A stretch of DNA of 64,000 nucleotides. Origin: DYKG01 sp964596185 (lineage in GTDB: Bacteria; Muiribacteriota; Ozemobacteria; Ozemobacterales; Ozemobacteraceae). The position numbers and the translations under genes were made by a program. The stretch spans positions 1 through 64,000 of the forward strand of contig CAZQUE010000005.1 of the NCBI GenBank assembly GCA_964596185.1, in the 5' to 3' direction. Each line of letters opens with the position of its first letter. Within the stretch, counting starts at the first letter, position 1. The notes beneath the pieces were generated by a model, which had not been told where the DNA came from, ran no database searches, and saw only the letters and a program-made list of their open reading frames with translations. This document shows positions 8,594 to 17,631 of this stretch, one piece after another.

Positions 8594-10473
8594 TTAAATA
8601 ATCGCATACAGGGCTATCGGGACACTTTTCCCCTTTAACTGGAATTCGCCGTGCAGTCGAAACATTTCTTTTTCCTGGCTTAATTTAACAAATTCTTCAG
8701 AGAAGAGTACCCGCTGAAATCTAAGCTTTTCGGCCTCTTTTTCTATTCTCGCCGAAATGTTCACCGCATCGCCGATAAACTTGTAGATTCTGCCACCATT
8801 GCTGGTGATTATTCTTGCCATTTCGGCAAAATGTTGATCGAGCAACTCGGTTTCTCGAGAACGCTTTTCTCTTCGCACAAGGTGGTAAAATTTCGAATAT
8901 CGCAAACCAGAGCAACTCCAGCAAAGCTCCGGGCCGGCAAAACTTTTCCCGGAGTCAGTTTATCGCCTGAAATGGCCTCAATAGCCTGATCAGACAACAA
9001 TTCCGCCAACTGCTTACGCTCCTTCATTCCTCGAACCATTGAAGTGAAGTTGCCGGCAAGCATTCCAAGCTCATCCAGTCGATCGGAAGTAATTTCCAAC
9101 TCAAGATTGCCTTGAGAGACCTTGTCAAGGGCGGAACGAAGTTCTCTAATCGGTCTGACCAGGAAAAAGCCGGCCAACCATGCACAAAGACCGATGATTA
9201 AGAATGAAAACAATAATAGACCAGCTAACAAAGCCACTCTCTTGAGCATTTCCACCCGGACGAAATATTGATCTACTCCGCCGACAATGACCGTATCAGA
9301 ATATTTCTGCGAAGGCTTGGCCAGATACACGTATTTACCAAGATTCTGACTAACTGAACTTCCACGGGAAACCGCCAATTCGGCAACCTTTGTCGAATTC
9401 CTTAAAAACTAGGAATCGACGTGCCGACCGGGGCTCAAAATTGCCTCCAAACCCGCAGGGGTATTTTGAAATGCCACAAAAGCATAAGTTGGGAAATTCA
9501 GGCCAAGATAATCGCTAGTTGCTCTTAGAGTCCTTTTATCCAAAGATTTGTCATCCCAAACAATAAAAACCATCACCGATTCTCGACCATTGACCTTGAG
9601 GAAATCATGCATCTGGGTTGCTGTATGCACGCCTATTCGCCTGGAAATTGGGTAAGTTCTTCTTCTTTCGGTTTCAGTCGCAAGATTGTTGCCAGAAACC
9701 GATTCGTAGGCCATGCCGCCAAACCTCTGCAACTCCGTAGTTCTAAATTCCGGTAAAGGAATGTCCGGATGCTTTTTTTAAAACGCGCGCGCAGAGTGTC
9801 GATTATCGGAACTTTGAAAACTTCAACCGCAGGATCCAGTCGGGCAGGAATCGTTCCCTCGTAATACTTCAATCCTTCGCCGGCAAGGTCTAGCACATAG
9901 AAACCAAGAAGTGGCAAAGGATCCGGTCGATCCTTGAAAAAATGCAATACTCTCTTTTCCACGTCTTTATGTGTAATCCCTTTGCTGGCTATCAGCCCGG
10001 TCAGGACCTCATCCTTGAAAACCTGCATGGCCGCGACACGGTATGCATCCTGAATCTGGGACTTCCTGGCATCAAACTGATTCAAACACGCTTTTAAATT
10101 AACCGCAACTTCATCTTTACTGGAAAAACTGAACTGATATATATAGCCGGTTGCTGCAANNNNNNNNNNNNNNNNNNNNNNNNNNNNNNNNNNNNNNNNN
10201 NNNNNNNNNNNNNNNNNNNNNNNNNNNNNNNNNNNNNNNNNNNNNNNNNNNNNNNNNNNCCAGGTGATACTCGATCTTTGCGCCGGCATTGAGAGCCTCA
10301 AGCTCTCTTCGTGCAAGTTCGTGCTGCAATTTTTCGTGCCAGTAAAACTCAATTCTGGCGAGGGAACTGAAACCCAGGTTCAAGGCAATGATTGGCAATA
10401 ACCACAAAACAATTGGCAGCAGCCTGCCAATCAGATGACTTCTGCTTTTTCCCGAACCAACAACCTTTTCCAA
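8594..10473 (-). pseudogene. Broken HAMP-domain adenylate/guanylate cyclase, split by indels, a stop codon, a gap and a catalytic-domain deletion
   Basis: One gene can be rebuilt across five reading-frame pieces: 10473-10260 (TTG start, first membrane segment), 10159 to about 9780, about 9778-9412, 9408 to about 8850 (second membrane segment, HAMP domain starting RPIRELRSALD, start of a class III cyclase domain at VALVCDIRNFT) and about 8860-8594. Breaks are an assembly gap (10160-10259), a frame change at a 7-T run (9773-9779), an in-frame TAG at 9409-9411, and a frame change near 8850. The cyclase domain jumps from KFIGDAV straight to NISARIE, so about 60 middle residues are missing. The first metal Asp, the Lys and the late Asn/Arg are present. 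It may be a pseudogene or poor assembly near a gap. Confidence 0.75.
10160..10259. other. Assembly gap (100 N)
   Basis: Exactly 100 consecutive N characters, the usual placeholder for a gap of unknown size. It falls in the sensory domain of the cyclase gene, so the true reading frame across it is unknown. Confidence 0.99.
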
Positions 10474-10553
10474 TTAAAAACTCTTTCTTGAGACATGTTT
10501 TGCCCGTTGCAACAAGGTTATCAAAAAATCATATCTTTTGAAATAAAATCAAG

Positions 10554-10581
10554 TTGCAAATTTCAATGAATGTGTTAGATT
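10554..10581 (+). promoter_or_regulatory. Candidate promoter for a short transcript upstream of nadA
   Basis: TTGCAA (10554-10559), 16-bp spacer, TAGATT (10576-10581) preceded by TGT. Transcription from here would run about 70 bases into the hairpin terminator at 10629-10660. Confidence 0.35.
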
Positions 10582-10628
10582 GGTAATGGAGCATAAGTGA
10601 CTGAAAAATAAGAAATGCAAACAATTTT

Positions 10629-10660
10629 GGCGCTGCAGGTCAACCTGTCGGCGCCTTTTT
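10629..10660 (+). terminator. Rho-independent terminator or attenuator before nadA
   Basis: GGCGC-TG-CAGG, loop TCAA, CCTG-TC-GGCGCC, then TTTTTAATTTTT. It is oriented toward nadA but no gene on the plus strand lies between it and the divergent cyclase gene, so it ends a small RNA or an attenuated leader. Confidence 0.65.
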
Positions 10661-10664
10661 AATT

Positions 10665-10693
10665 TTTACAGAAAAATATTGTGATAGGATAAT
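10665..10693 (+). promoter_or_regulatory. Sigma-70-type promoter of the nadA-nadC-nadB operon
   Basis: TTTACA (10665-10670), a 17-bp spacer and GATAAT (10688-10693), placed directly after the upstream terminator and about 30 bases before the nadA ATG, with CAGGAG as ribosome binding site. Confidence 0.65.
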
Positions 10694-10724
10694 TAAAAAG
10701 TCTCTTTATACAGGAGAATTCAGG

Positions 10725-11753
10725 ATGATCGACAGCAACGTATTTAAACAAAGGCTTAAACAGTTTTTTCCCAAGAAACAAATCCAAAAGCCAGAAGAAA
10801 AAGATAGCCAACTTCAGGAAAAAGTTCGTCAACTTCTGGAGAAAAAAAATGCCGTGCTGATAGCGCATTATTATACCGACCCCGAAGTTCAAAAACTGGC
10901 CGAAGAAACCGGCGGATTCATTGGCGACTCTCTTGAAATGGCGAAGTTCGGCAGCAACCATCCGGCAACGACTCTGGTGATTGCCGGCGTTCGTTTCATG
11001 GGAGAAACCGCCAAAATCCTCAGTCCTGAAAAAGTGATTCTGATGCCGGATATGACTGCTGAATGTTCTTTGGACATCGGCTGTGCCGCTGATGAATTCT
11101 CGGCGTTTCTTCAGCAACACCCTGAAAGAACGGTGGTAGTTTACGCCAATACTTCAGCTGCAGTAAAAGCTCTTGCAGACTGGGTCGTCACCTCGAGTAT
11201 CGCGGTTGATGTCGTTAAACACCTTGCCGAGAAAGGCAAGAAAATCATCTGGGCCCCAGACCGCTATCTAGGCGATCACATCAAAAGAATGACCAACGCT
11301 GACATGCTACTTTGGAATGCATGGTGCGTTGTTCACGCTGAATTCGATGCGATAAAGCTTGCCGAGCTAAAAGAAACCTGGCCCGATGCTCCAGTTCTGG
11401 TACACCCCGAATCACAACCTGAGGTGATCGCTTTAGCCGACATCGTTGGCTCCACGTCACAATTACTGAAAGCCAGTCAGAGCAATAAAGCAAAAAGATT
11501 CATTGTCGCTACAGAATCGGGAATCCTTTACAAAATGCAGCAGGCTTCTCCGGATAAAGAGTTCATGTTTGCGCCAACCCGCCAGCTTGTTGAAGACTGC
11601 AATTGCGAAGCAGAATGTCCCTGGATGAAGCTGAATAGTCTTGGAAAAATATACCAGAGCCTGCTTTCACAAGAGAATAAGATAGAACTACCCGGCGAAA
11701 CTATTGAAAAAGCCCTTGTTCCGCTTGAACGAATGCTCAGCTTCAGAAAGTGA
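10725..11753 (+). CDS. nadA: Quinolinate synthase
   Basis: 342 residues, close to the E. coli length. It condenses iminoaspartate with dihydroxyacetone phosphate to quinolinate, the second step of de novo NAD synthesis. The substrate-site motif HYYTDPEVQ and GDSLEMA lie near residues 47-70. The three [4Fe-4S] cysteine positions of the family are present, in SLDIGC, in WNAWCVVH, and in the C-terminal CNCEAECPWM region. The first ~35 residues (Lys/Gln-rich) are an N-terminal extension ahead of the conserved core. It is the first gene of nadA-nadC-nadB. The iron-sulfur enzyme is oxygen-sensitive, in line with the anaerobic enzymes in this window. Confidence 0.95.
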   Translation: MIDSNVFKQRLKQFFPKKQIQKPEEKDSQLQEKVRQLLEKKNAVLIAHYYTDPEVQKLAEETGGFIGDSLEMAKFGSNHPATTLVIAGVRFMGETAKILSPEKVILMPDMTAECSLDIGCAADEFSAFLQQHPERTVVVYANTSAAVKALADWVVTSSIAVDVVKHLAEKGKKIIWAPDRYLGDHIKRMTNADMLLWNAWCVVHAEFDAIKLAELKETWPDAPVLVHPESQPEVIALADIVGSTSQLLKASQSNKAKRFIVATESGILYKMQQASPDKEFMFAPTRQLVEDCNCEAECPWMKLNSLGKIYQSLLSQENKIELPGETIEKALVPLERMLSFRK

Positions 11754-11762
11754 GAAAATGAT

Positions 11763-12605
11763 ATGCTCATGGCAAACGCTATCGCCCAGAATGTTAAATC
11801 TGCCCTGCATGAAGACCTGCAAGACCAACCCGACCTGACTTCATTGTTGATTCCAGACAGTCGCAAGGCCACTGCCCGGGTCATTACCCGAGAAAATATG
11901 ATTTTATGCGGCAAGCCATGGGTTGAAGAGGTTTTCAAACATCTCAACCCGGAAATCGAAATCGAATGGCATTATCAGGATGGCGAAGAAATACAGGCAG
12001 ACAGTCTTATTTTCACTGCTACTGGCAAGGCCAGAAGTCTCCTGACCGGTGAACGAACCGCCCTAAACTTTCTTCAGACGCTTTCAGGTGTGGCTACCAT
12101 CACCAGAAAATTCGTTGACAAAATTGGGTCTTCAACTACCCGCCTGCTCGACACCAGAAAAACCATTCCCGGTCTGCGAATAGCTGAAAAATACGCGGTA
12201 AGATGTGGCGGCGGACACAATCATCGCATGGGCCTGTTCGATGCATTTCTGATCAAAGAAAACCATATTCTTGCATGCGGCTCAATTACTGAAGCAATCC
12301 ATGCAGCCCGCAACATTGCTGCCGACAAAAGTGTAGAGGTCGAAGTTGAAAGTCTCGACGAACTCAAGGAAGCTATCAGCGCAGGTGCAGATATCGTCAT
12401 GCTCGACAATTTCTCTATCGAACAAATCCGCGCAGCGGTAAATATAAATGCCAATCAGGCAAAACTTGAAGTTTCCGGCGATGTCAGTCTCGAAAACATC
12501 GGCGATATCGCTGCCACCGGAGTGGATTTCGTTTCAGTAGGCTCTTTAACCAAGCATATAAAAGCCGTTAATCTATCGATGCGTTTCGACTTCCGAATTG
12601 TCTGA
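11763..12605 (+). CDS. nadC: Nicotinate-nucleotide pyrophosphorylase (carboxylating)
   Basis: 280 residues. It converts quinolinate and PRPP to nicotinate mononucleotide, CO2 and pyrophosphate. Family motifs are clear: GERTALNFLQTLSGVAT, LLDTRKTIPGLR with the substrate-binding Arg/Lys, GGGHNHRMGL, VEVEVESLDEL, and the terminal barrel strand GVDFVSVGSLTK. It follows nadA by nine bases. The ATG at 11763 is used, but the ATG at 11769 is equally possible. The gene order nadA-nadC-nadB is a common NAD operon. Confidence 0.95.
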   Translation: MLMANAIAQNVKSALHEDLQDQPDLTSLLIPDSRKATARVITRENMILCGKPWVEEVFKHLNPEIEIEWHYQDGEEIQADSLIFTATGKARSLLTGERTALNFLQTLSGVATITRKFVDKIGSSTTRLLDTRKTIPGLRIAEKYAVRCGGGHNHRMGLFDAFLIKENHILACGSITEAIHAARNIAADKSVEVEVESLDELKEAISAGADIVMLDNFSIEQIRAAVNINANQAKLEVSGDVSLENIGDIAATGVDFVSVGSLTKHIKAVNLSMRFDFRIV

Positions 12606-12614
12606 GGATGATGT

Positions 12615-14144
12615 ATGCAACATAACTTCGATGTTCTGGTGCTGGGCTCAGGGGCCGCCGGACTGAGCCTGGCTCTGAGACTTCCACAAAGTTACAACAT
12701 AGCCGTTATAAGCAAAGATGTGATTGGCGAAAATTCTACCTGTTATGCCCAGGGAGGTATCGCTGCCGTAATGACCGAAGAAGACTCTTTCGATCAACAC
12801 GTCAAGGACACCCTGGTTGCTGGAGCCGGCCTTTGTAATGAAAAAGCCGTTCGCTTTACCGTTGAAAATGGACCTGAGTGCATAGCCTGGCTGGTCGAAA
12901 ATGGCATTTCCTTCAGTCGCGAAAATGATGACTGGCATTTAACCCGCGAGGGCGGTCACAGTCAGCGCCGCATTCTTCACGCCACCGATTCAACCGGTAA
13001 AGAGCTCGAAAACACTTTGATAAGCACGAGCAGAAAAAGAAATAATATAAGTTTTTTTGAACAACATGTCGCCATCGACCTGATAAAGAAAAACAACCGC
13101 TGTATCGGCGCTTATGTTTTCAATGAAGCCGAAGACCAGGTCGACAGCTTTATCGCCGGTGCCACTGTAATTGCCACCGGCGGTGCCAGCCGGGTTTATC
13201 TATATTCGAGTAATCCTTCTGTCGTCAGCGGCGATGGCATCGCCATGGGCTCACGCGCCGGGTGCCAGATCGAAAATCTCGAATTCAACCAGTTTCATCC
13301 CACATGCATGTACAACCCCAAGGCTGGTTCATTTCTGATAACAGAAGCCATGCGAGGCGAAGGTGCACGCCTGCTCCGTCCAGACGGTAGTCGATTCATG
13401 CCGGATTTCGATGAGCGGGCCGAACTCGCTCCCCGAGACATTGTCGCCCGCGCCATAGACTATGAAATGAAACGTCTGGGTATCCGCCATGTATTTCTCG
13501 ATATTTCATTCAAGTCCGCTGAATTCATTTGCAGCCATTTTCCGAATATTTACCAGAAATGCCTTGAATACGGAATTGACATCACCAGAGAAGCAATCCC
13601 GGTTGTTCCCGCCGCACACTATACCTGTGGCGGTCTGAAGGTAGATCTCGACGGCTGCACGAACATTTCCGGACTATATGCGATTGGCGAAGCCAGCTGC
13701 ACCGGTTTGCACGGCGCCAATCGGCTTGCCAGCAATTCATTACTTGAATGCCTGGTTTTTGGGAAAGCCGCTGCCCGGCATATCGCAGCCAATTACCGCC
13801 CTGGAGCGGGTCTCTCTGACGCTCCCGCCTGGGATGACTCGCAAGTGAACCGCTCGCGCGAAGAGGTTCTTTTATTACATAATTGGGACGAAATTCGCGC
13901 AACCATGTGGAACTACGTCGGCATAGTACGCAGCAACGAACGTTTGATCAGAGCGGAGCGACGCATATCTTTGCTGAAAGAAGAAATCCACGAATACTAT
14001 TCCCGTCATCGGGTTAACCGCAATTTCATCGAGCTGCGCCACCTCGCCGAAGTTGCCGAACTCATTGTCAAATCGGCACTGGCGAGGAAGCAAAGCATCG
14101 GACTGCATTACAATATCGATTATGAGCCGGTTAAATTGGCTTGA
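12615..14144 (+). CDS. nadB: L-aspartate oxidase
   Basis: 509 residues. This flavoprotein oxidises L-aspartate to iminoaspartate, using oxygen or fumarate as acceptor, and supplies NadA. The N-terminal FAD dinucleotide fold reads VLVLGSGAAGLSLAL, followed by STCYAQGGIAAV. The active-site region HSQRRILHATDSTGKE and the C-terminal flavin motif GLHGANRLASNSLLE are present. It follows nadC by nine bases with GAGGATG as ribosome binding site. Its last 14 bases overlap the convergent aminopeptidase gene. Confidence 0.95.
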   Translation: MQHNFDVLVLGSGAAGLSLALRLPQSYNIAVISKDVIGENSTCYAQGGIAAVMTEEDSFDQHVKDTLVAGAGLCNEKAVRFTVENGPECIAWLVENGISFSRENDDWHLTREGGHSQRRILHATDSTGKELENTLISTSRKRNNISFFEQHVAIDLIKKNNRCIGAYVFNEAEDQVDSFIAGATVIATGGASRVYLYSSNPSVVSGDGIAMGSRAGCQIENLEFNQFHPTCMYNPKAGSFLITEAMRGEGARLLRPDGSRFMPDFDERAELAPRDIVARAIDYEMKRLGIRHVFLDISFKSAEFICSHFPNIYQKCLEYGIDITREAIPVVPAAHYTCGGLKVDLDGCTNISGLYAIGEASCTGLHGANRLASNSLLECLVFGKAAARHIAANYRPGAGLSDAPAWDDSQVNRSREEVLLLHNWDEIRATMWNYVGIVRSNERLIRAERRISLLKEEIHEYYSRHRVNRNFIELRHLAEVAELIVKSALARKQSIGLHYNIDYEPVKLA

Positions 14145-15180
14145 AGCTCTCTTTACCGGTCAAGGAAGCGATGGTTTCGACCAGTAGACTTATTATCGCC
14201 TCGATATCGTCAAGTGAAGCCAGTTCGACCGGAGAATGCATATAGCGCACTGGCAATGAAACCAGCGCTACCGGCACGCCTTCGCCGGAAAAATGAATTT
14301 TGTCGGCATCGGTGCTGGTGCGATCAGGCGTAAGCTCAAGCTGAATCTTGATCTTGTTCTTTTTTGCCGTCTTTTCAATCAATTCGTTGAGCCTGGTGTT
14401 CACGGCACTTCCCAAAGAAAGAGCCGGGCCTTCGCCGATTTTTACTTCGGCGCGATTTTGTCCTTCTTCTCCGGGAGAATCGGTGTTGAAAGTCACATCA
14501 AGAGCAATGGCCAGATTGGGCTTGATTCTGGCCCCGGCAAAATAAGCACCGCGCATGTTAGTTTCTTCGCCAGTGGAACTGACACCGTAAACCGCGACCT
14601 GAAGCTTGCGACGACTAAGCCGACGCAATATTTCTGCAACCATGAACGAACCTGTTTTATCATCCAGGGCTTTTGAAACAATACGATTATTTAGTAAAAT
14701 TTCAGGTTCGCCCTGATACAAAATGTAATCACCTACTCTGACAATCTTGCTGATTTCTTTTGCGCTTTTGGCGCCGCAATCGATGAAGAAATCGTCTATA
14801 TCGAGTTTGGCTTCAGGTTCTTTGCTTCGATCAAGCTTGTAGCCAACTACCCCGGTCAAAGTACCTGCAAAACCATACACATTAACTTTCAAACCTGGCA
14901 AAACCTGAGGATTGATGCCACCGGAACGGGTGAAACGAATGAAACCATTCTCATCGATCTTGGTAACCGTCATGCTTATTTCATCAGCATGACCAGACAG
15001 CAGAACGCGAAAAGGTGCTTCAGAATTGAGCATTCCAATAACATTGCCCGCCTCATCCGTTTCAATTTTGGCAAATTTGGCAACTTCGGCTTTCCAGACT
15101 TTCTGGTAGGCAACCTCATTGCCCGACGGCGAAGGCACTTTCAGTAATTCCATCAGAAAGTTTTGGCTTTTCTTTTCCAT
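14131..15180 (-). CDS. M42 family metallo-aminopeptidase
   Basis: About 349 residues, typical of the M42 (glutamyl aminopeptidase/FrvX/tetrahedral TET) family of cytoplasmic dinuclear-metal aminopeptidases that finish peptide breakdown. Metal ligands and catalytic residues are visible: LLSGHADEI (His, Asp), KALDDKTGS (Asp), STGEETNMRGA (Glu-Glu pair), ALDVTFNTDSPG (Asp), and the late PVRYMHSPVE (His). The ATG at 15180 is preceded by AGGAG at seven bases; an in-frame GTG at 15210 lacks such a site. Substrate preference within M42 is not resolved. Confidence 0.9.
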   Translation of the reverse strand: MEKKSQNFLMELLKVPSPSGNEVAYQKVWKAEVAKFAKIETDEAGNVIGMLNSEAPFRVLLSGHADEISMTVTKIDENGFIRFTRSGGINPQVLPGLKVNVYGFAGTLTGVVGYKLDRSKEPEAKLDIDDFFIDCGAKSAKEISKIVRVGDYILYQGEPEILLNNRIVSKALDDKTGSFMVAEILRRLSRRKLQVAVYGVSSTGEETNMRGAYFAGARIKPNLAIALDVTFNTDSPGEEGQNRAEVKIGEGPALSLGSAVNTRLNELIEKTAKKNKIKIQLELTPDRTSTDADKIHFSGEGVPVALVSLPVRYMHSPVELASLDDIEAIISLLVETIASLTGKESFKPI

Positions 15181-15265
15181 TTCCCTGCTCCTTAAGGCTC
15201 TATTTTCCACAATTTTACTACAGATTAGCCCAGGCTGCAGATTTTAATTCAATCCGGGCCTGCCA

Positions 15266-15306
15266 TTGACAAAATTAACACTGTTAATTAAGCTAACAAT
15301 GTTAAC
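15266..15306 (+). promoter_or_regulatory. Promoter with two palindromic operators for the TetR gene
   Basis: TTGACA at 15266-15271 is a perfect -35 box; the best -10 at 17-bp spacing, TAAGCT, is weak. Two near-identical palindromes cover it: TTAACA-C-TGTTAA (15275-15287, perfect) and CTAACA-A-TGTTAAC (15293-15306, one mismatch), centred 18 bp apart. This is the expected layout of an autorepressor operator pair. Confidence 0.65.
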
Positions 15307-15352
15307 AAATGCACCAATGCATGATCAGGCAAATTTCAAGGAGCACTACCAA

Positions 15353-15934
15353 GTGCGCAACCAGCTCCAGCAGGAAAGAATGCGACAATACTTTGTCGCC
15401 GCCGCAATCACTATTTTAAAAAACGAAGGCCCGGCGGGAATAAGTGCCCGCAACGTCGCCAAGCAAGCCGGCTATTCTTACGCCACTCTTTATAATTACT
15501 TCGAAGATATTTACGACCTCGCCTTCGAATGCCAGAAACAGTTTTGCATTGAATGCAGCTTTTACGTACGCAATGAGTCACAAAACTCTGAACCAGGTGT
15601 TGAAAGAATTAAATCCGTCTGCCGCGCCTATGCAAAATATTTCCTGCAAAATCCAGGTATTTTCAATCTTTTTTTTACCTACAAGGATACAAAAAGCTCG
15701 GGAAGCCACGAATACATTGCCAACAAACTTCTTTCCGAACTAACCGCGCAAGACTTCAAGATCCTCAATGAGAATGAAATTATAGGCAAAGAACAGACAA
15801 AAAGAATTGAAACACAGCTTTTGGTTGCCCTTACCGGAATGCTGTTGTTGTTCTTGAACCGTGGCTTTCCCGAATCATTTTCAGAATTCGTCGCACAACT
15901 AGACCAGGCGCTCGAAAATCTCCTCAGAATTTGA
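15353..15934 (+). CDS. TetR family transcriptional regulator
   Basis: 193 residues, a standard TetR length. The N-terminal helix-turn-helix covers about residues 8-52 (FVAAAITILKNEGPAGISARNVAKQAGYSYATLYNYF), with the signature ATLYNYF of the recognition helix. The C-terminal ligand/dimer domain is all-helical and not specific. The GTG at 15353 is chosen because AGGAG (15339-15343) lies nine bases upstream and the protein then begins right before helix 1; the frame also stays open back into the promoter, where no start makes sense. The two palindromes upstream suggest self-repression. Target genes are not evident. It ends convergently on rtcR with an 11-bp overlap. Confidence 0.85.
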   Translation: MRNQLQQERMRQYFVAAAITILKNEGPAGISARNVAKQAGYSYATLYNYFEDIYDLAFECQKQFCIECSFYVRNESQNSEPGVERIKSVCRAYAKYFLQNPGIFNLFFTYKDTKSSGSHEYIANKLLSELTAQDFKILNENEIIGKEQTKRIETQLLVALTGMLLLFLNRGFPESFSEFVAQLDQALENLLRI

Positions 15935-17495
15935 GCTTATCCCAGGTAAGGCCGAAGCGCTGCAGATACTTTCTCAGGCGATCAGAATCATTGGACGAGC
16001 TTTTCCTGGCCAAAGACACGGCAAAAAGCTCTCTGCCTGCTGCTGCCAAACTATCGCAACGACGGCAGACCTCTACGACACCAGCAAGTTGAAAACGGTC
16101 AAATTGATCAAGACTTTCACAGACACTTCTTCCGACTAAATTTGCCAAAGCATCATCTTCTTCATCTTTCCGCCATTCTCGCTTTAAACGCAGCATTTCA
16201 TTTTCGACATCGACAATACCGATGCGATTGCCTTCACACAAAACGACCATTCTTGCAATAGAACTGTTCAGGTCACGAAAGTTGGCAGGCCATAATGATG
16301 CCGGAGCCTGGGCAAATTTCAAGTACATCTGTCGAGCTTCCGTTGAAAATCCGACGGGTTTCCCAAGCCTTTGAGAATGCAAATTAAGCTCATAATCCAG
16401 GTTGGGCTCAATATCTTCAGGTCGATCACTCAAACCGGGCAGGCTAAATTCCCAGAATTTAATACGTGCGAGAAGGTCTGCGCGAAATTTGCCGCTTCGA
16501 CAATCCGCGTGAAGATCGCGGTTCGTTCCACAAATTAACTGAAAATCACTGGCAAACTCCTTATCTGAACCCACCGGGAGAAAACGCTTTTCTTCTATGG
16601 CCCGAAGCAGCATTGCCTGCTCGTCACCACCCAATTCTCCAATTTCATCGAGAAACAATACGCCATTCTCTGCAGCTTTGAGCAAACCTTGCCGCGCCTC
16701 AGTCGCTCCGGTAAACGAACCTTTTTTATGGCCGAAGAGCGCTGACATCGCCATATCGCCTCGCAAAGTCGCACAGTTTACTTCGACAAACTCGCCCTTG
16801 AGCTGCTGATATTGTTTGCGCAAAGCAAAAATCTGTCTGGCCAGACGGGATTTACCCGCTCCGGTTGGACCACTCAAGAGTATCGGCGCATCGCTGCGCA
16901 AGGTAACTTTTTCAACCTCGGCAATCAGATCGTTGAAACGCTGATTACGAGTGTTGATTCCAGATTTGAGAAAAGAAATGTCGTTGCGCATCTGCACGGC
17001 AAAACGCCTGGCAATACAATCGTATCTGGACAGGTCAAGATCAATTATCTCATAATTGCCGGGCGGAGAATTATTGCGCCCTGGACCGGTCTGCACAAGC
17101 CGACCCGGGAAATAACCTGCTTCCGTAAGCAGAAACATGCAAATCTGCGAAACATGAGTGCCGGTAGTTATGTGCAACAGGTATTCTTCGTTCTCTTTAA
17201 ACCGGTAATGCTGTGAATAGTCCAGAAGTCCCGAAAAAACCTCCTCGAAATCCCAAGGGTTGCGAAACTCGACAAATTCAATTTTTACCGTGGTTTCCGG
17301 CGAGATCATGCCGATATCTTCTTTTACCTGAACCGCCAACTTTTCATCATGCCGCCGACAAAGAAGATGGAATCTGGCAATCAACAGGTCTTCATGTTGG
17401 CACAAGCCAACTGAGGGTCGCCATTTTTCCCAGCGCTCCGCCTTGCCTCTTCGATCAAGAGTACTGCCCAGAAATCCGATAACCACTTTTTTCAT
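15924..17495 (-). CDS. rtcR: RtcR, sigma-54-dependent activator of the RNA-repair operon
   Basis: 523 residues. The N-terminal domain (about 1-180: VVIGFLGSTLDRRG, LLHITTGTHVSQICMFLLTEA) is the CARF-like sensor of RtcR, which responds to an RNA-derived ligand. An AAA+ sigma-54 activator domain follows (about 185-420) with Walker A GPTGAGKSRLA, the sigma-54 contact loop as GSFTGA instead of the usual GAFTGA, and Walker B VLFLDEIGEL. The C-terminal region should hold a Fis-type helix-turn-helix. It is transcribed divergently from the slipin-rtcA-rtcB operon, whose sigma-54 promoter lies 111 bases from its start codon. No ribosome binding site precedes the ATG. TATAAT about 15 bases upstream suggests a very short leader. 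Confidence 0.93.
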   Translation of the reverse strand: MKKVVIGFLGSTLDRRGKAERWEKWRPSVGLCQHEDLLIARFHLLCRRHDEKLAVQVKEDIGMISPETTVKIEFVEFRNPWDFEEVFSGLLDYSQHYRFKENEEYLLHITTGTHVSQICMFLLTEAGYFPGRLVQTGPGRNNSPPGNYEIIDLDLSRYDCIARRFAVQMRNDISFLKSGINTRNQRFNDLIAEVEKVTLRSDAPILLSGPTGAGKSRLARQIFALRKQYQQLKGEFVEVNCATLRGDMAMSALFGHKKGSFTGATEARQGLLKAAENGVLFLDEIGELGGDEQAMLLRAIEEKRFLPVGSDKEFASDFQLICGTNRDLHADCRSGKFRADLLARIKFWEFSLPGLSDRPEDIEPNLDYELNLHSQRLGKPVGFSTEARQMYLKFAQAPASLWPANFRDLNSSIARMVVLCEGNRIGIVDVENEMLRLKREWRKDEEDDALANLVGRSVCESLDQFDRFQLAGVVEVCRRCDSLAAAGRELFAVSLARKSSSNDSDRLRKYLQRFGLTWDKLKF

Positions 17496-17514
17496 ATAAT
17501 TTATTATACTATTT

Positions 17515-17528
17515 TATAATTAATTATA
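17515..17528. promoter_or_regulatory. Candidate RtcR upstream activator site
   Basis: A perfect 14-bp palindrome, TATAATTAATTATA, in the AT-rich stretch between rtcR and the sigma-54 promoter. Its centre is about 85 bases upstream of the -24 element, a usual distance for an enhancer-type site. Palindromes of A and T arise readily by chance in such DNA. Confidence 0.4.
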
Positions 17529-17605
17529 TCTAATAAATTTATCGAAACACAAACTCCAGCCACAAAATTCAATATAGAAAAGGCTTTTAGACCTTTTCGA
17601 GGAAT

Positions 17606-17620
17606 TGGCACGATGATTGC
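17606..17620 (+). promoter_or_regulatory. Sigma-54 promoter of the RNA-repair operon
   Basis: TGGCAC (17606-17611), five bases, TTGC (17617-17620): a perfect -24/-12 match. Transcription should start near 17632. It faces the tRNA-like RNA, slipin, rtcA and rtcB, and is next to the gene for the cognate activator RtcR. Confidence 0.92.
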
Positions 17621-17631
17621 AATTGTTAATA

